The notes under the pieces are model-generated. The model searched no databases and had not been told where the DNA came from. It saw only the letters and a list, made by a program, of their open reading frames with translations. Positions 9,635 to 19,075 of a stretch of 22,576 nucleotides of DNA are shown here, piece after piece. Numbering within the stretch: position 1 is the stretch's first letter; every line of letters starts with the position of its first letter. The DNA is from Byssochlamys sp. IMV 00236. Its lineage: Eukaryota; Ascomycota; Eurotiomycetes; Eurotiales; Thermoascaceae. Made by a program: the position numbers and the translations under genes. The stretch is from assembly GCA_001931875.2 (NCBI GenBank), contig MSJH02000214.1:1-22576 (forward strand). Direction: 5' to 3'.

Positions 9635-9719
9635 ACTGCCTCAGGCGGGAAAGATGTAATATTACAATTGTGTGCCTAATTGAGGTTTTAATAATTTATA
9701 AATAAAAATCTGTTTAGTC

Positions 9720-9735
9720 GTACATCTTACAATAA
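9720..9735 (+). repeat. Target-site duplication of LINE-B, right copy
   Basis: Identical to 4987-5002 over 16 bases. It follows the AT-rich 3' end of LINE-B, which reads AATAAAAATCTGTTTAGTC just before it. Confidence 0.85.
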
Positions 9736-9830
9736 TTTAGTCACACTACTCCGCGATATGTGGCTCAAAGATAAAAAATTAAGGGAAGAATTGTCAGATA
9801 TAATTATTCCGCAGTTATGCTTTATATGAA

Positions 9831-9837
9831 TATAAAT
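9831..9837 (+). promoter_or_regulatory. TATA-like box of epoxide hydrolase copy B
   Basis: TATAAAT lies 51 bases before the ATG at 9882 and is followed by a pyrimidine-rich stretch at 9850-9869. This layout is common for core promoters in compact fungal genomes. No transcript data are available here. Confidence 0.45.
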
Positions 9838-9881
9838 GCATTACACCAGTCTTTTCTTTCTTTCCTTCCATTGATCAAAAC

Positions 9882-10951
9882 ATGTTTGACCATAACAACC
9901 CTGCTTCTTATAACCATCAATACTGTCAAGTCAACGGTATTCGTCTACATTACGTTGACCAAAACCCTACTTCAGATAAGGCTTTGTTATTAATTCATGG
10001 ATGGCCAGACCTGTAAGTCATTAATTACGTGAAACTGTGTGTATAACATATCAATCATTACCTTCCAATTCAGTTGGATTGCCTGGAGAGAACAAATCCC
10101 TTTCCTCGTCAACCTCGGTTATCGTGTCATTGTTCCTAGTCTTCGCGGTTTTGGTGAATCCGTAAGTTGGCATGTTAGTTTTTCTTTTTATCTAATCTTC
10201 TTGTTAGGATGCTCCCGAGGATCCAGCAGAGTATGGCTTAGGTGTAGTCAGCAAGGACTTGGCCGGTCTTTTGGACCATCTTCAAATACCCACTGTTACT
10301 GTCATTGGCCATGATTGGGGAGGAGCTGTCACCTGGCGCTTCGGTCAATTCTATCCCGAACGTGTCAAGGCACTTGCTAGTTTCTGCACACCCTACGTTC
10401 CTCCTGCACAACATCCCACTACCTTGGAAGAGATCGTAAAGGCTTTCCCAAACTTTAAATACCAGCTTTATTTAGTCACACCTGAGGCTGAGCAAGATAT
10501 GAACAATAATACTGAACAATTCTTCTGTCGTATCTTCCGTCCCATTGATGACATGAAAGAACCATTGACTGATGCTATTAACGGAACACTAGCAGAAGGA
10601 CGCGAAGATAGACCTCGACATGAAAAGATTCCTGAGAGTGTCATGAATTACTATGTTGAACAATACAAGAAGCGTGGTGCTCGTGGTGGATTGAACTGGT
10701 ATAAGCAAACTCATAATAACTATGTGCAATGCAAAGGATTGGATCCTATTATCCACAAACCTGCTATGATGGTTATGGCCGAAAAGGACGCTGCTTTGCC
10801 TCCTGAGATAGCCTCCAAAGCGCCTGAATTCATTCCTGGTATTGAAATGCACCTTGTCAATGATTCTGGTCACTGGATCCTTTGGGAAAAACCAGAAGAA
10901 TGTAACCAACTCTTAAAGAACTTCCTTGACAAAGCAGACCATGCTTGCTAA
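9882..10951 (+). CDS. Epoxide hydrolase-like alpha/beta hydrolase, copy B (complete)
   Basis: Three exons, 9882-10012, 10074-10161 and 10208-10951, with GTAAGT-type donors and CAG/TAG acceptors, give 320 aa, a usual length for soluble epoxide hydrolases. The oxyanion-hole motif HGWP is at residues 39-42. The nucleophile Asp109 lies in VIGHDWGG, the catalytic acid is probably Asp267 (AEKDAALPP) and the histidine is His295 (DSGHW). A lid segment with tyrosines (residues about 150-240, including MNYYVEQY) is in the right place for the two epoxide-activating tyrosines. An Asp nucleophile in GHDWGG also occurs in haloalkane dehalogenases, but HGWP plus the tyrosine-rich lid favours an epoxide hydrolase. 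There is no signal peptide, so it is probably cytosolic. The last 120 codons are duplicated at 1-363. LINE-B ends about 160 bp upstream, so its upstream regulatory DNA may be rearranged. Confidence 0.92.
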
Positions 10952-11033
10952 TTGTAATATTCTGTATTGTATACCTATGATTCTACTTATTCCCTTTTTA
11001 AGTAAACATTGCTAAACTGTATTCTTTATATTG

Positions 11034-11675
11034 TAAATCAAATACTGGTAAATTAGTTTTTGCGCCAGCAGCTAAGCATAAGTTTCGCTTGGTGAATTGC
11101 ACAATGTAAATTGGCGTATTTCTAGTGGAAAACATTGACAGATGATCATCGCTGATAATAATAATAATAATAATAATACATTATTAAACCCTTAGTCATT
11201 AAGGCGTTCAAATCCATGAGTAATGGCTTCATGCCTTTTTTATCCTTTATATTTAGTGCTCCGGATCGCAACGCTGAAAGAGCTTTAGGCATATGTGTAT
11301 CGTTGCTTTGCTTTTGACATTGTTTATTTCTGCTAATCCATTGTACTGTTGTTCATTCATTCGGTTGCTGTCTTGTAGATGCTTTCGTATTCAATCTAAC
11401 TGTGTACTCTGCTCTTCCTTCTAGCATATTTTTTTTTTAAAGAAAAGACAAGCTTACAACTTGATACTTTATCATTCTTGACTTTCAGCTGCATGGATAG
11501 GAAGCGGTGAAGGAGCCGATTGCGGAGGAGGGGGGGGGAAATAAAAGGCTCTCAGGTGTTGTTCCACAGTTAGTAGAGGAAAGCAAAGCTAGAAGTGCAT
11601 GCAATGGTTTTCGACCCTGACAGCTCCTCCTTATGAATTTGATCAATCAAGCAACCGTCACTTTCCAGTTCATCG
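11034..11675. repeat. Segmental duplication, copy B, with TAF5 deleted
   Basis: This matches copy A in three blocks: 11034-11203 (A 489-650), 11204-11248 (A 698-745, the 3' coding end of TAF5 on the minus strand) and 11249-11675 (A 2884-3280, the TAF5 upstream region, with a diverged insert at 11517-11598). The jump from A 745 to A 2884 removes about 2.1 kb, i.e. nearly all of TAF5. A second gap of about 48 bp removes the TAF5 stop codon. The TAA microsatellite is longer here (11155-11178) than in copy A. The diverged insert contains a run of nine G. Confidence 0.85.
11204..11248 (-). pseudogene. TAF5: TAF5 scar (duplicate copy, about 45 bp left)
   Basis: A remnant of the 3' coding end of the second TAF5, similar to 698-745 on the minus strand, where the intact gene encodes about DKMKPLLMDLNA. 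It carries a small internal indel and is fused directly to former upstream DNA of the gene. Nothing functional can remain. Confidence 0.75.
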
Positions 11676-12051
11676 AAAGCCTAAAGTAAAATGTTCAATT
11701 TATATATGGCTAACTGTAAGGCACTTTTACCTATTGTCAATAGAACTTGATAATTTCAAGCTTGTCTAAAGAAGAAGACGTACTAAAAAAAGCCCTGTTA
11801 TTTACCTCATCTACACTTGTTCAAGCCAGTCATTACCTTCATGGTGAAGCAAATACCTCTCTTTCCAAAGGTGATACAATCATCTACTTTAATGTATATC
11901 AATAAGAATGATCTTTCGTTTCAAAAATGATTAAAGAAGCCATAGATTTAAGCTCCGTCGTGAGAAAATGTGATCGGCATTTCCCACGATACTTAAAGCG
12001 GATACTGTTATATTAAAAAAAAACAATTCATTTTTTTCTCTTCTTTTACCA
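11676..12051. other. Spacer upstream of GDH, with an unexplained short ORF
   Basis: No gene is recognised here. A plus-strand frame from just after a TAG (11741-11743) to TAA 11903-11905 has 53 sense codons with a protein-like composition (SLSKEEDVLKKALLFTSS near its start). It has no ATG but is preceded by CAATAG, a possible splice acceptor. It could be a leftover exon or chance. The last 50 bases hold an A-rich and then a pyrimidine-rich stretch that probably belong to the GDH promoter and leader. Confidence 0.4.
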
Positions 12052-13891
12052 ATGCTTCTTCTACGTCGTTTACCGTAAGTTGACTTTTTATTCATAAAGT
12101 ATCAAGCTTACATTCTTTTAGTACCACTCTTCGCCCCTTAACAGTTAAGCCTACGCTTTATCGATGTTTAACTACTGGTAATGCTCTTATTATCATTGCT
12201 GTTCAATGCCTAACTTTGTTCTTCTTTTTTTAGCTGCTACTCAAGCTGCTTGTAATCCCGATGAGCCTACTTTCTTACAATCCGTCGAAAATTACTATGA
12301 TCATGCAGCTAATCTCAGTGACGTACAGTCACATACATTGGCTCATTTACGTGCTGTTGATAGTGTCCTACGTGTCACTTTTCCGATAGAAATTGAAGAC
12401 GGAAAGTATGAAGTTATTGAAGGTAAGCATGTTTACCATTTGATCATATTTTGTTTATAAAACATTTTTAGGTTATCGTGCCCAGCATTCTCGACACCGT
12501 TTACCTGTCAAAGGTGGTATCCGTTTCTCTGAAGAAGTGGATTTGCAAGAAGTTGAAGGTATAAAATCAAAAAGACATATCAAACTGCCATTATTAAATC
12601 AAGCTTATTGTTAGCATTGGCTTCTCTCATGACGTACAAGTGTGCTGTTGTAGATGTACCATGTAAGTGTATAACCCTTTTTTTGTCCCTCTAATTGTTA
12701 TTCAACGCATTATTTTATAGTTGGTGGCGCTAAAGGTGGTATCAAGATTGATCCTTCAAAGTACACAGTTGAACAACTTGAGAGAATCACCCGTCGATAC
12801 ACGATGGAGCTCTGTCAAAAGAAATTCATCGGCCCTGGCCTTGATGTTCCAGCTCCTGACGTTGGCACTGGACCTAGAGAAATGGCATGGATTATGGATA
12901 CATATGCTCAATTCAATATAGGCGATGTTAATGCTGCTGGTTGTGTTACTGGCAAGCCTCTATCACTAGGTGGTGTACGTGGTCGTAATGAAGCCACCGG
13001 TTTGGGTGTTTATTATGGTATCCGTGAATTTCTTAGCTATCCTGAAGTGCAACAGAAGACAGGCGTTAGTGGAAAGATAGAAGATGTGTCTGTGGTTATC
13101 CAAGGATTCGGTAATGTAGGTTACCATGCTGCTAAATTCTTTGAAGAAAATGGGTAAGTGTTATCATAGTTACTGACAACGATTTTGTTGCTCACTTTTA
13201 TTATACTAGTGCAAAGGTTATAGGTATTGGTGAAAGGGATTGTGCTATCTATGACCCTAATGGTTTGAACATTGAGAATCTCTATAAGCACCACCGTGCC
13301 CATAGGACCTTCCGTGGATATGATTCATCTGCTCAAATCATTGACGAGCCAACTAAGATTCTTGAAGCTGAATGTGACATCTTAATTCCTGCTGCTCTCG
13401 AACGTCAGATCGGTTTGCGTAATGTTTCCAATATTAAGGCCAAGATCATTGGTGAAGCTGCCAATGGTCCTGTTACACCTTCTGCACACTCCCTCTTGGA
13501 AGATAGTGGCAAGGTTATTATCCCCGATTTACTCTTGAACGCGGGTGGTGTCACTGTGTCCTATTTTGAGTGGCTCAAGAATTTATCCCATGTGCGATTT
13601 GGACGTATGAACAAGAAGTGGGATGAGCGTGCACGATCAAAGGTAGTTGCCCTTGTAGAAGAAAATGCTGGTAGACCCTTAACAGAAGCCGAAAGAAAGG
13701 CCATTGTACATGGTGCTGAAGAAGCTGACCTGGTTTACTCTGGTCTTGAAGATACCATGATTCAAGCATGTCACGAAACAAGACAAACTGCTCAAATCAA
13801 AAAGGTAGACTATAGAACAGCTGCTTATATCAATGCTATCCAAAAGATTGCCGCCGTCTATGAAGGCTCAGGTATGCTGTTTATGCATTAG
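12052..13891 (+). CDS. Mitochondrial glutamate dehydrogenase, animal-type
   Basis: Seven exons: 12052-12074, 12122-12177, 12234-12422, 12472-12558, 12615-12662, 12721-13153 and 13210-13891. They join in frame to 505 aa. The enzyme interconverts glutamate and 2-oxoglutarate plus ammonia with NAD(P). Residues 1-28 are rich in Arg, Leu and Thr with no acidic residue, as in a mitochondrial presequence. The substrate-binding Lys103 lies in PVKGGIRF and the catalytic Lys139 in PFGGAKGG. The dinucleotide-binding QGFGNVG is at 262-268, and GEAANGP and [12 protein letters not shown] follow. Similarity is closest to animal GLUD1, not to the NADP-type Gdh1 or the giant NAD-type Gdh2 of yeasts. The region matching the animal antenna helix (about [15 protein letters not shown]) is present but roughly ten residues shorter. 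I take the stop at 13889-13891 because the end (VYEGSGMLF) aligns with the family C-terminus. Confidence 0.95.
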
Positions 13892-14080
13892 ACGAATAGC
13901 TTGTTTTTTCTCTCTCTCTATTATTATCTCATTGTCATTTTTTTGTGTGTGTATGAGAAAACTCACTGTATTCATAATAAACATATTTTACATTTGCCTT
14001 GAAAGGGCAAAGCGGAGGTTGATTCCTAACGTCATCTCTTTTTTCTTTCTTTCAAATAATTTCTGCAACCTCCCTCTTCA

Positions 14081-16208
14081 ATGCTATCACGTCTATTGAG
14101 CATCACAAGGTGCTATGCCAAAAGATATCCACAGACAGCAAGAGTAGCTATTAGAACCTATAGCACTAAAAAACCAAGCAATGACCCTAAAGGCTCCCAA
14201 AGCTTTTTCGACAGAACACCCTTTTCAAGCAACAGTAATAAAAAACCCAACTCGACACCACCAGGGATGCCAAAGACCAGCGAACTCTTTGCTACAGCAC
14301 TTTGCGCCTATATAATCTACCGGATTGCTTCACCTGGCGAAGACGGGCGAGAATTAACTTGGCAGGCATTTCGTAGTCAACTGCTTGATCGAGGACTTGT
14401 TGATCGCCTTGAAGTGCTCAATCGAGAAAGGGTTCGTGTCTATCTACGACCTGAAGCTCACTCCATGGGAATACCTCCCAGTAACGTATTCTATTTCTCC
14501 ATTGGTTCTGTTGGAGCATTTGAAAGAAGTTTGGAGAATGCGCAGCGAGAGCTAGGCATTTCACCAAGTGAAGCAATTCCTGTTGCTTATCATGACCAAG
14601 CCAATGTAGCCGAAATGATACTTCAATTTGCGCCCACAATGTTATTAATTGGTATGCTATTCTACATTAGTAAGAAAGGCCCAGGGGGTTCGCAAGCAGG
14701 TGGTATATTTAATATCGGAAAAAGCAAGGCTAAAAGGTTCAACCAAGAAGACAAGGTGAAAATTTCGTTTAAAGACGTCGCAGGCGCGGACGAAGCCAAA
14801 CTAGAGATTATGGAATTTGTCAATTTTTTAAAAAACCCTGCAGTGTATGAAAAGTTGGGAGCCACGATTCCCAAGGGTGCCATCCTTTCCGGTCCTCCTG
14901 GTACGGGTAAGACGCTTTTAGCAAAGGCAACAGCAGGAGAAGCAGGTGTTCCCTTTTATAGCGTGTCTGGCTCTGAGTTTGTTGAGATGTTTGTCGGCGT
15001 GGGCTCTTCCCGAGTCCGTGATTTATTTGCAACAGCCAAGAAAAACGCTCCTTGTATCATCTTTGTGGATGAAATTGATGCGATTGGTAAGACGAGAGGC
15101 AAGGGCGCTGGTCAGTTTGGCGGCGGCAACGATGAGCGCGAAAGTACATTGAATCAGCTTTTGGTCGAAATGGATGGGTTTGATTCTGATCAACACGTGG
15201 TTGTTCTGGCTGGTACAAATAGGCCTGATGTGCTGGATCCTGCTTTGTTAAGACCAGGGCGATTCGATCGACACATTACTATTGATCGACCCGATATTAA
15301 TGGTCGCGTGCAAATATTTGAAGTACACCTTCGACCCATTAAAGCTGACTTGGACAAACAAGTGCTTGCACGTAGATTAGCAGCATTGACTCCTGGATTT
15401 GCTGGTGCTGATATTCACAATGTATGTAATGAAGCTGCTTTAATTGCTGCTCGACGTGGAAAAGATATGGTAGAAGAGAAAGACTTTGAGGATGCTATCG
15501 AACGTGTTATTGCAGGCTTAGAAAAGAAATCTCGCGTACTGTCGCCTGAAGAGAAAAAGACGGTGGCGTATCATGAAGCTGGTCATGCCATTGCAGGCTG
15601 GTATCTCAAGTATGCAGACCCACTGTTGAAAGTATCTGTCATCCCTCGTGGATCTGCTGCATTGGGATATGCTCAGTATTTGCCACAAGATCAGTACCTC
15701 TATTCAAAAAAACAGTTATTAGATCGTATGTGTATGACTTTAGGTGGACGCGTATCAGAGAAGATCTTTTTCAATACTATCACAACCGGCGCACAGGATG
15801 ATCTTCAGAAAGTAACTAAAATGGCATATGCTCAGGTTACAGCCTATGGTATGAATGCAAAGATAGGCCCAATCTCCTTCAGCGATCCTCAAAATGAAAA
15901 TAGGTTCCAGAAGCCATTTTCTGAAGAGACTGGAGAATTGATTGATAATGAAGTGCGATCACTTGTTTCAGAAGCTTATGATCGTACGCTTCGTCTCTTA
16001 ACAGAAAAGAAAGATGAAATAGAGAAAGTAGCGCAGTTACTTCTAAGTAAAGAAGTCATTACAAGAGAAGACATGGAAAACTTGGTGGGTAAAAGACCAT
16101 TTGATGAGCATACTACATATGATGAATACGTTAGACGAAATCCTGCTAATGTAAGTAATAAAATATTGAATATACACACATACTCATTGTTCTTCTTCAT
16201 AGCCTTAA
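14081..16208 (+). CDS. Mitochondrial m-AAA metalloprotease (FtsH/AFG3/YTA12 family)
   Basis: One long exon (14081-16150) and a last exon of two codons (16203-16208) give 691 aa. The 52-nt intron has a GTAAGT donor and CATAG acceptor. The Arg/Tyr-rich start (residues 1-30) fits a mitochondrial presequence. Transmembrane segments are at about 69-83 and 177-196, with an intermembrane-space domain between them. The AAA module has Walker A GPPGTGKT (271-278), Walker B IIFVDEID (326-333) and the second region of homology up to RPGRFDR (391-397). The protease has HEAGH at 498-502 and a third zinc ligand probably at Asp574 (GAQDDL). Such proteases sit in the inner membrane facing the matrix, degrade misfolded membrane proteins and process ribosomal protein MrpL32. 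I cannot decide between the Afg3 and Yta12 subunits. It follows GDH on the same strand after 189 bp. Confidence 0.95.
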
Positions 16209-17364
16209 TATTTTTCTACAAGATAATATCTTCTCACTTTCCTACTACTATGTGTGTGCCTTTTATTGTACTGTATTTGTAAAAATGTATGATATAAACT
16301 CTGTTGAAATGACAGATTCACCCAGCAAGATACTTTTTTTTATATAAGCATAATGTTGGTTATGTTCCATTTATGCCTTCCGTCAAGGTGCTCTTGAAGG
16401 TTTTGTTTTTGTTGTGAAACATTGCTAAAGCAGTCTCTTCATCAACTGTTCAAAGACAAGCAGTAGATTTTTCAAAAATATAACAGAAGCCTTCATTGTT
16501 CCCCCAAGTATGAAATGAAACAAAAAACCAGACTCTTTATAGTCAGTGTTTCCGTACACTTTAATTATTCTAATGAACCGTATTTTTCGATTATAGCTTC
16601 AAATATTTTTTACAATCTATTCATATGTCAACTGCTTATCTTTAATGAAGGGTGATATTAAGACACTACAAGCCTCGCAATAAATTGCTATGAAATACTC
16701 ATAAAGTTACTGTTAAAAGTATATTTTATAAAGTATTGCTTTGACAGCAAGTATAAAATGTATTATAGACTTTATAAAATGCACTTACATTGGATGTGCA
16801 ACGTGCCCTAGCATTATTCTCCTTTGATAATTTTCTTCGGAGCACTCCTACTTGTATCAAACAGTCTGCCGATAATGTTTGAATCCTCTTTTACGATGTG
16901 TATTCTTTTAAAGATCCTATATAAAACATGACTAGATTAGCTTTATTTCTCTCTTTACTTATTTCTTAAAGAGCAAGTTAATGCCCATATTTCCCATTTC
17001 TTGGGTTTACTTACGTTTTAATACAAGGGCAGTTGCGGATGATCAATTTGACACGATCTAAATGAGTTTGACATATAATGCATAATGATAAAAAGAAGTT
17101 CGCTTTGTAATAGTTTTGGCATAACACTCATCTTACTTTAAGTGTATATTTCATTCATGTATTTTAAAATATACAAGGATGAACTTAAACAAGGTGTAAG
17201 AGTAAAACGAAGCATATGTAATCAATTCATTGACCGATCGTCAGGGTTTCACTAATAGAAATAAATTTAGTAAAGTCGATGTTGTCATCGTCATGTATAT
17301 CATCCATTCCTATTGTTTCTCTTTTTCTACCTCCTTCCATTTTCCTTGTTGTTGTTGTACATTG
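16209..17364. other. AT-rich intergenic region, no clear gene
   Basis: No supported gene over about 1.1 kb. A good TATA box (TATATAAAA, 16918-16926) lies 55 bases before an ATG at 16981, which opens a frame of only 26 codons ending at 17061. This may be the promoter and an upstream ORF in the leader of the phospholipase gene at 17365, or chance. Several other TATA-like runs occur near 16720-16780. Confidence 0.4.
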
Positions 17365-18811
17365 ATGAGTCTATTAACAGCCATTTTTGCACTTGTTGTG
17401 CTGTTTACACTCAATGTATACACTTTAAATGTTACACATATATCAATGTGTCCTGCACTTTCACCTCGTCCAGCACCAACGAGTGCCCATGATCTTCGGC
17501 CAGATGATATAAAGGTGATGGGTGCCTTAGGTGACAGGTAACCGAGAAATTGTACGCGATTTCCCTCGCACTAAGGCTGTTATCTTTAGTATTACTGCAG
17601 GATTTGGTATAATGGGAGTAAACTTGTCTCAGCCTCCGCTGTTAGCAGCATTTAATTCATTCAACGAATATCGTGGATTGAGTTACAGTATAGGAGGAGA
17701 TGAGGGCGCTTTAACAGTTCCGAACTACGTGAAGCATTATCAACCAAATTTGAAAGGATATTCGATTGATAGTCATATTGCCCTTTATTGCAGTGGTAAA
17801 GAAGATGAATATGTTGAGAGAAAGAGTGATTGACATAGTTTTGTAGTCAGAAGTTGTCCCGGAAGATGTAACGTTATTATTGAAAGGAAAATCGGTTTAG
17901 CCGTATCATAAGATTGACTTTTTGATTATTATAGATATACCTGAAAAAGATCGGCTTAATGCAGCCTTAAGTGGCTCACTCTCTATAAATTTGCAGCATC
18001 AGTTGGATTATTTAATACCTGGTGAGTTCTATATGTATATAATAGCACATGTATAAAACTAACACTGTCTAAATAGAGATGCATAATATTGCAGGAATAG
18101 ATTTTCAGAATGATTGGAAAATGATCAACATTCAAATAGGAAGTAACGATATGTGTAGTTCATGTGATAGTAGATATACAAACATTACTACACCAGATCA
18201 ATTTGCCAGCCATATGGACGCTGCTATTGAAAGGATTGTAACCAATGTTCCTCGCGTACTGGTTAATGTCATCGGTGCCTTTAATGTATCTCAGCTATTT
18301 CCTGTTACTGCTGGGCAGGCTTACTGTCGCCCTAAAAATAATGATACAAGTACCATCGGAAATAGAAGAGAATGTAGCTGTGGCTCTACTCCAGGCGGCC
18401 TAGAGCATATGGATTATCTTGCAGTTGGTAAACAGTTGCACGTAATTTCTTTTTTCATCATGTAACCTCTTTATCCAATAGAGTACAACAAGAGACTATT
18501 TGGTATTTATCAAAAATATCAACAAAACAAAAACGATAGCTTTGCTGTTGTCTATCAGCATAGCAATTTAAACATGACAAGCTTTCCTATAAACTTCTTT
18601 AGGTAAACTATAAAACAAGTATCACAGGCTCTAATCTACTCTTAGTAATATCGACTGCTTTCATCCTGGAATAGTTGGTCACCAATGGGTGTCAAAAATA
18701 GTATGGAATGAACTATTTCAACCGCAAGCTAAAAAACCATCCGTGTTTAACTTTAATGCAAATCAAACCATATATTGTCCCACTGACTCTGATAGAATAG
18801 CTACTAATTAA
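17365..18811 (+). CDS. Secreted GDSL/SGNH phospholipase B-like lipase
   Basis: Six exons: 17365-17537, 17590-17795, 17935-18021, 18077-18427, 18482-18602 and 18646-18811. They give 367 aa. The N-terminus (MSLLTAIFALVVLFTL) is a hydrophobic signal peptide or anchor, followed by the family start CPALSPRP...LRPDDIKV. The catalytic Ser58 is in GDSITAGFG. Block II glycine is probably in SIGGDEGAL, the oxyanion Asn179 is in IGSNDMC, and the Asp316/His319 pair is in NIDCFHPG. Many cysteines, including CSSC, fit an extracellular protein. This matches the animal and fungal phospholipase B/GDSL family that removes fatty acids from phospholipids and lysophospholipids. Intron 2 (139 nt) is much longer than its neighbours, so a small exon may be hidden in it, but the direct join is in frame. 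Another in-frame Met lies upstream, but the one chosen gives the better signal peptide. Confidence 0.9.
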
Positions 18812-19075
18812 CAATATCTATAATACTTGCAAATATATAAAATCTAAGCATATAAATATATACATATATACTATCAATATTCTACATGTAGAATTGTTAT
18901 TCGTAAAACAGGACCAGTGTCAAGGAGCGGATAGACATCCTAAAAAGTTATTCGTTGTAAGATCTTCTATTCGTTATCTTGAGCTCCTTACAACAAAGTT
19001 CCATTCTCTCATGAAAAATAGAATGAGTCAATAATGCAACATGTGTTTTTTATTATTATTTCAACTATATACAGT

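Larger units (their letters stand above)
5003..9719 (+). mobile_element. LINE-B: near full-length two-ORF non-LTR retrotransposon
   Basis: The element is about 4.7 kb. Its 5' UTR of about 300 bp contains an AT microsatellite (5049-5066) and a hairpin (5119-5142). Then follow an intact ORF1 (5302-6264), a decayed ORF2 with APE-type endonuclease, reverse transcriptase and a C-terminal zinc-binding-like domain (6251-9634), and an AT-rich 3' end of 85 bp without a long poly-A tail. Identical 16-bp repeats flank it, so the ends are well defined. It sits in the tail of LINE-A and between the two halves of the epoxide hydrolase-TAF5 duplication. The many inactivating changes in ORF2 mean it cannot move by itself. 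Confidence 0.88.

Noticed and set aside
10589..10909. Minus-strand frame of 106 codons opposite epoxide hydrolase B
   Set aside because: Shadow of a conserved coding exon; no recognisable protein.
11155..11178. TAA trinucleotide run as a functional element
   Set aside because: It is a simple microsatellite that differs in length between the two duplicated copies.
12052..13891. GDH as a recent horizontal transfer
   Set aside because: It has seven exons with introns like its neighbours, a mitochondrial presequence and similar base composition; vertical inheritance in early fungi is simpler.
13877..14080. A possible extra 3' intron in GDH (GTATGC donor in the last codons)
   Set aside because: No downstream acceptor restores a family-like C-terminus, while the unspliced end SGMLF aligns with the known end of the family.
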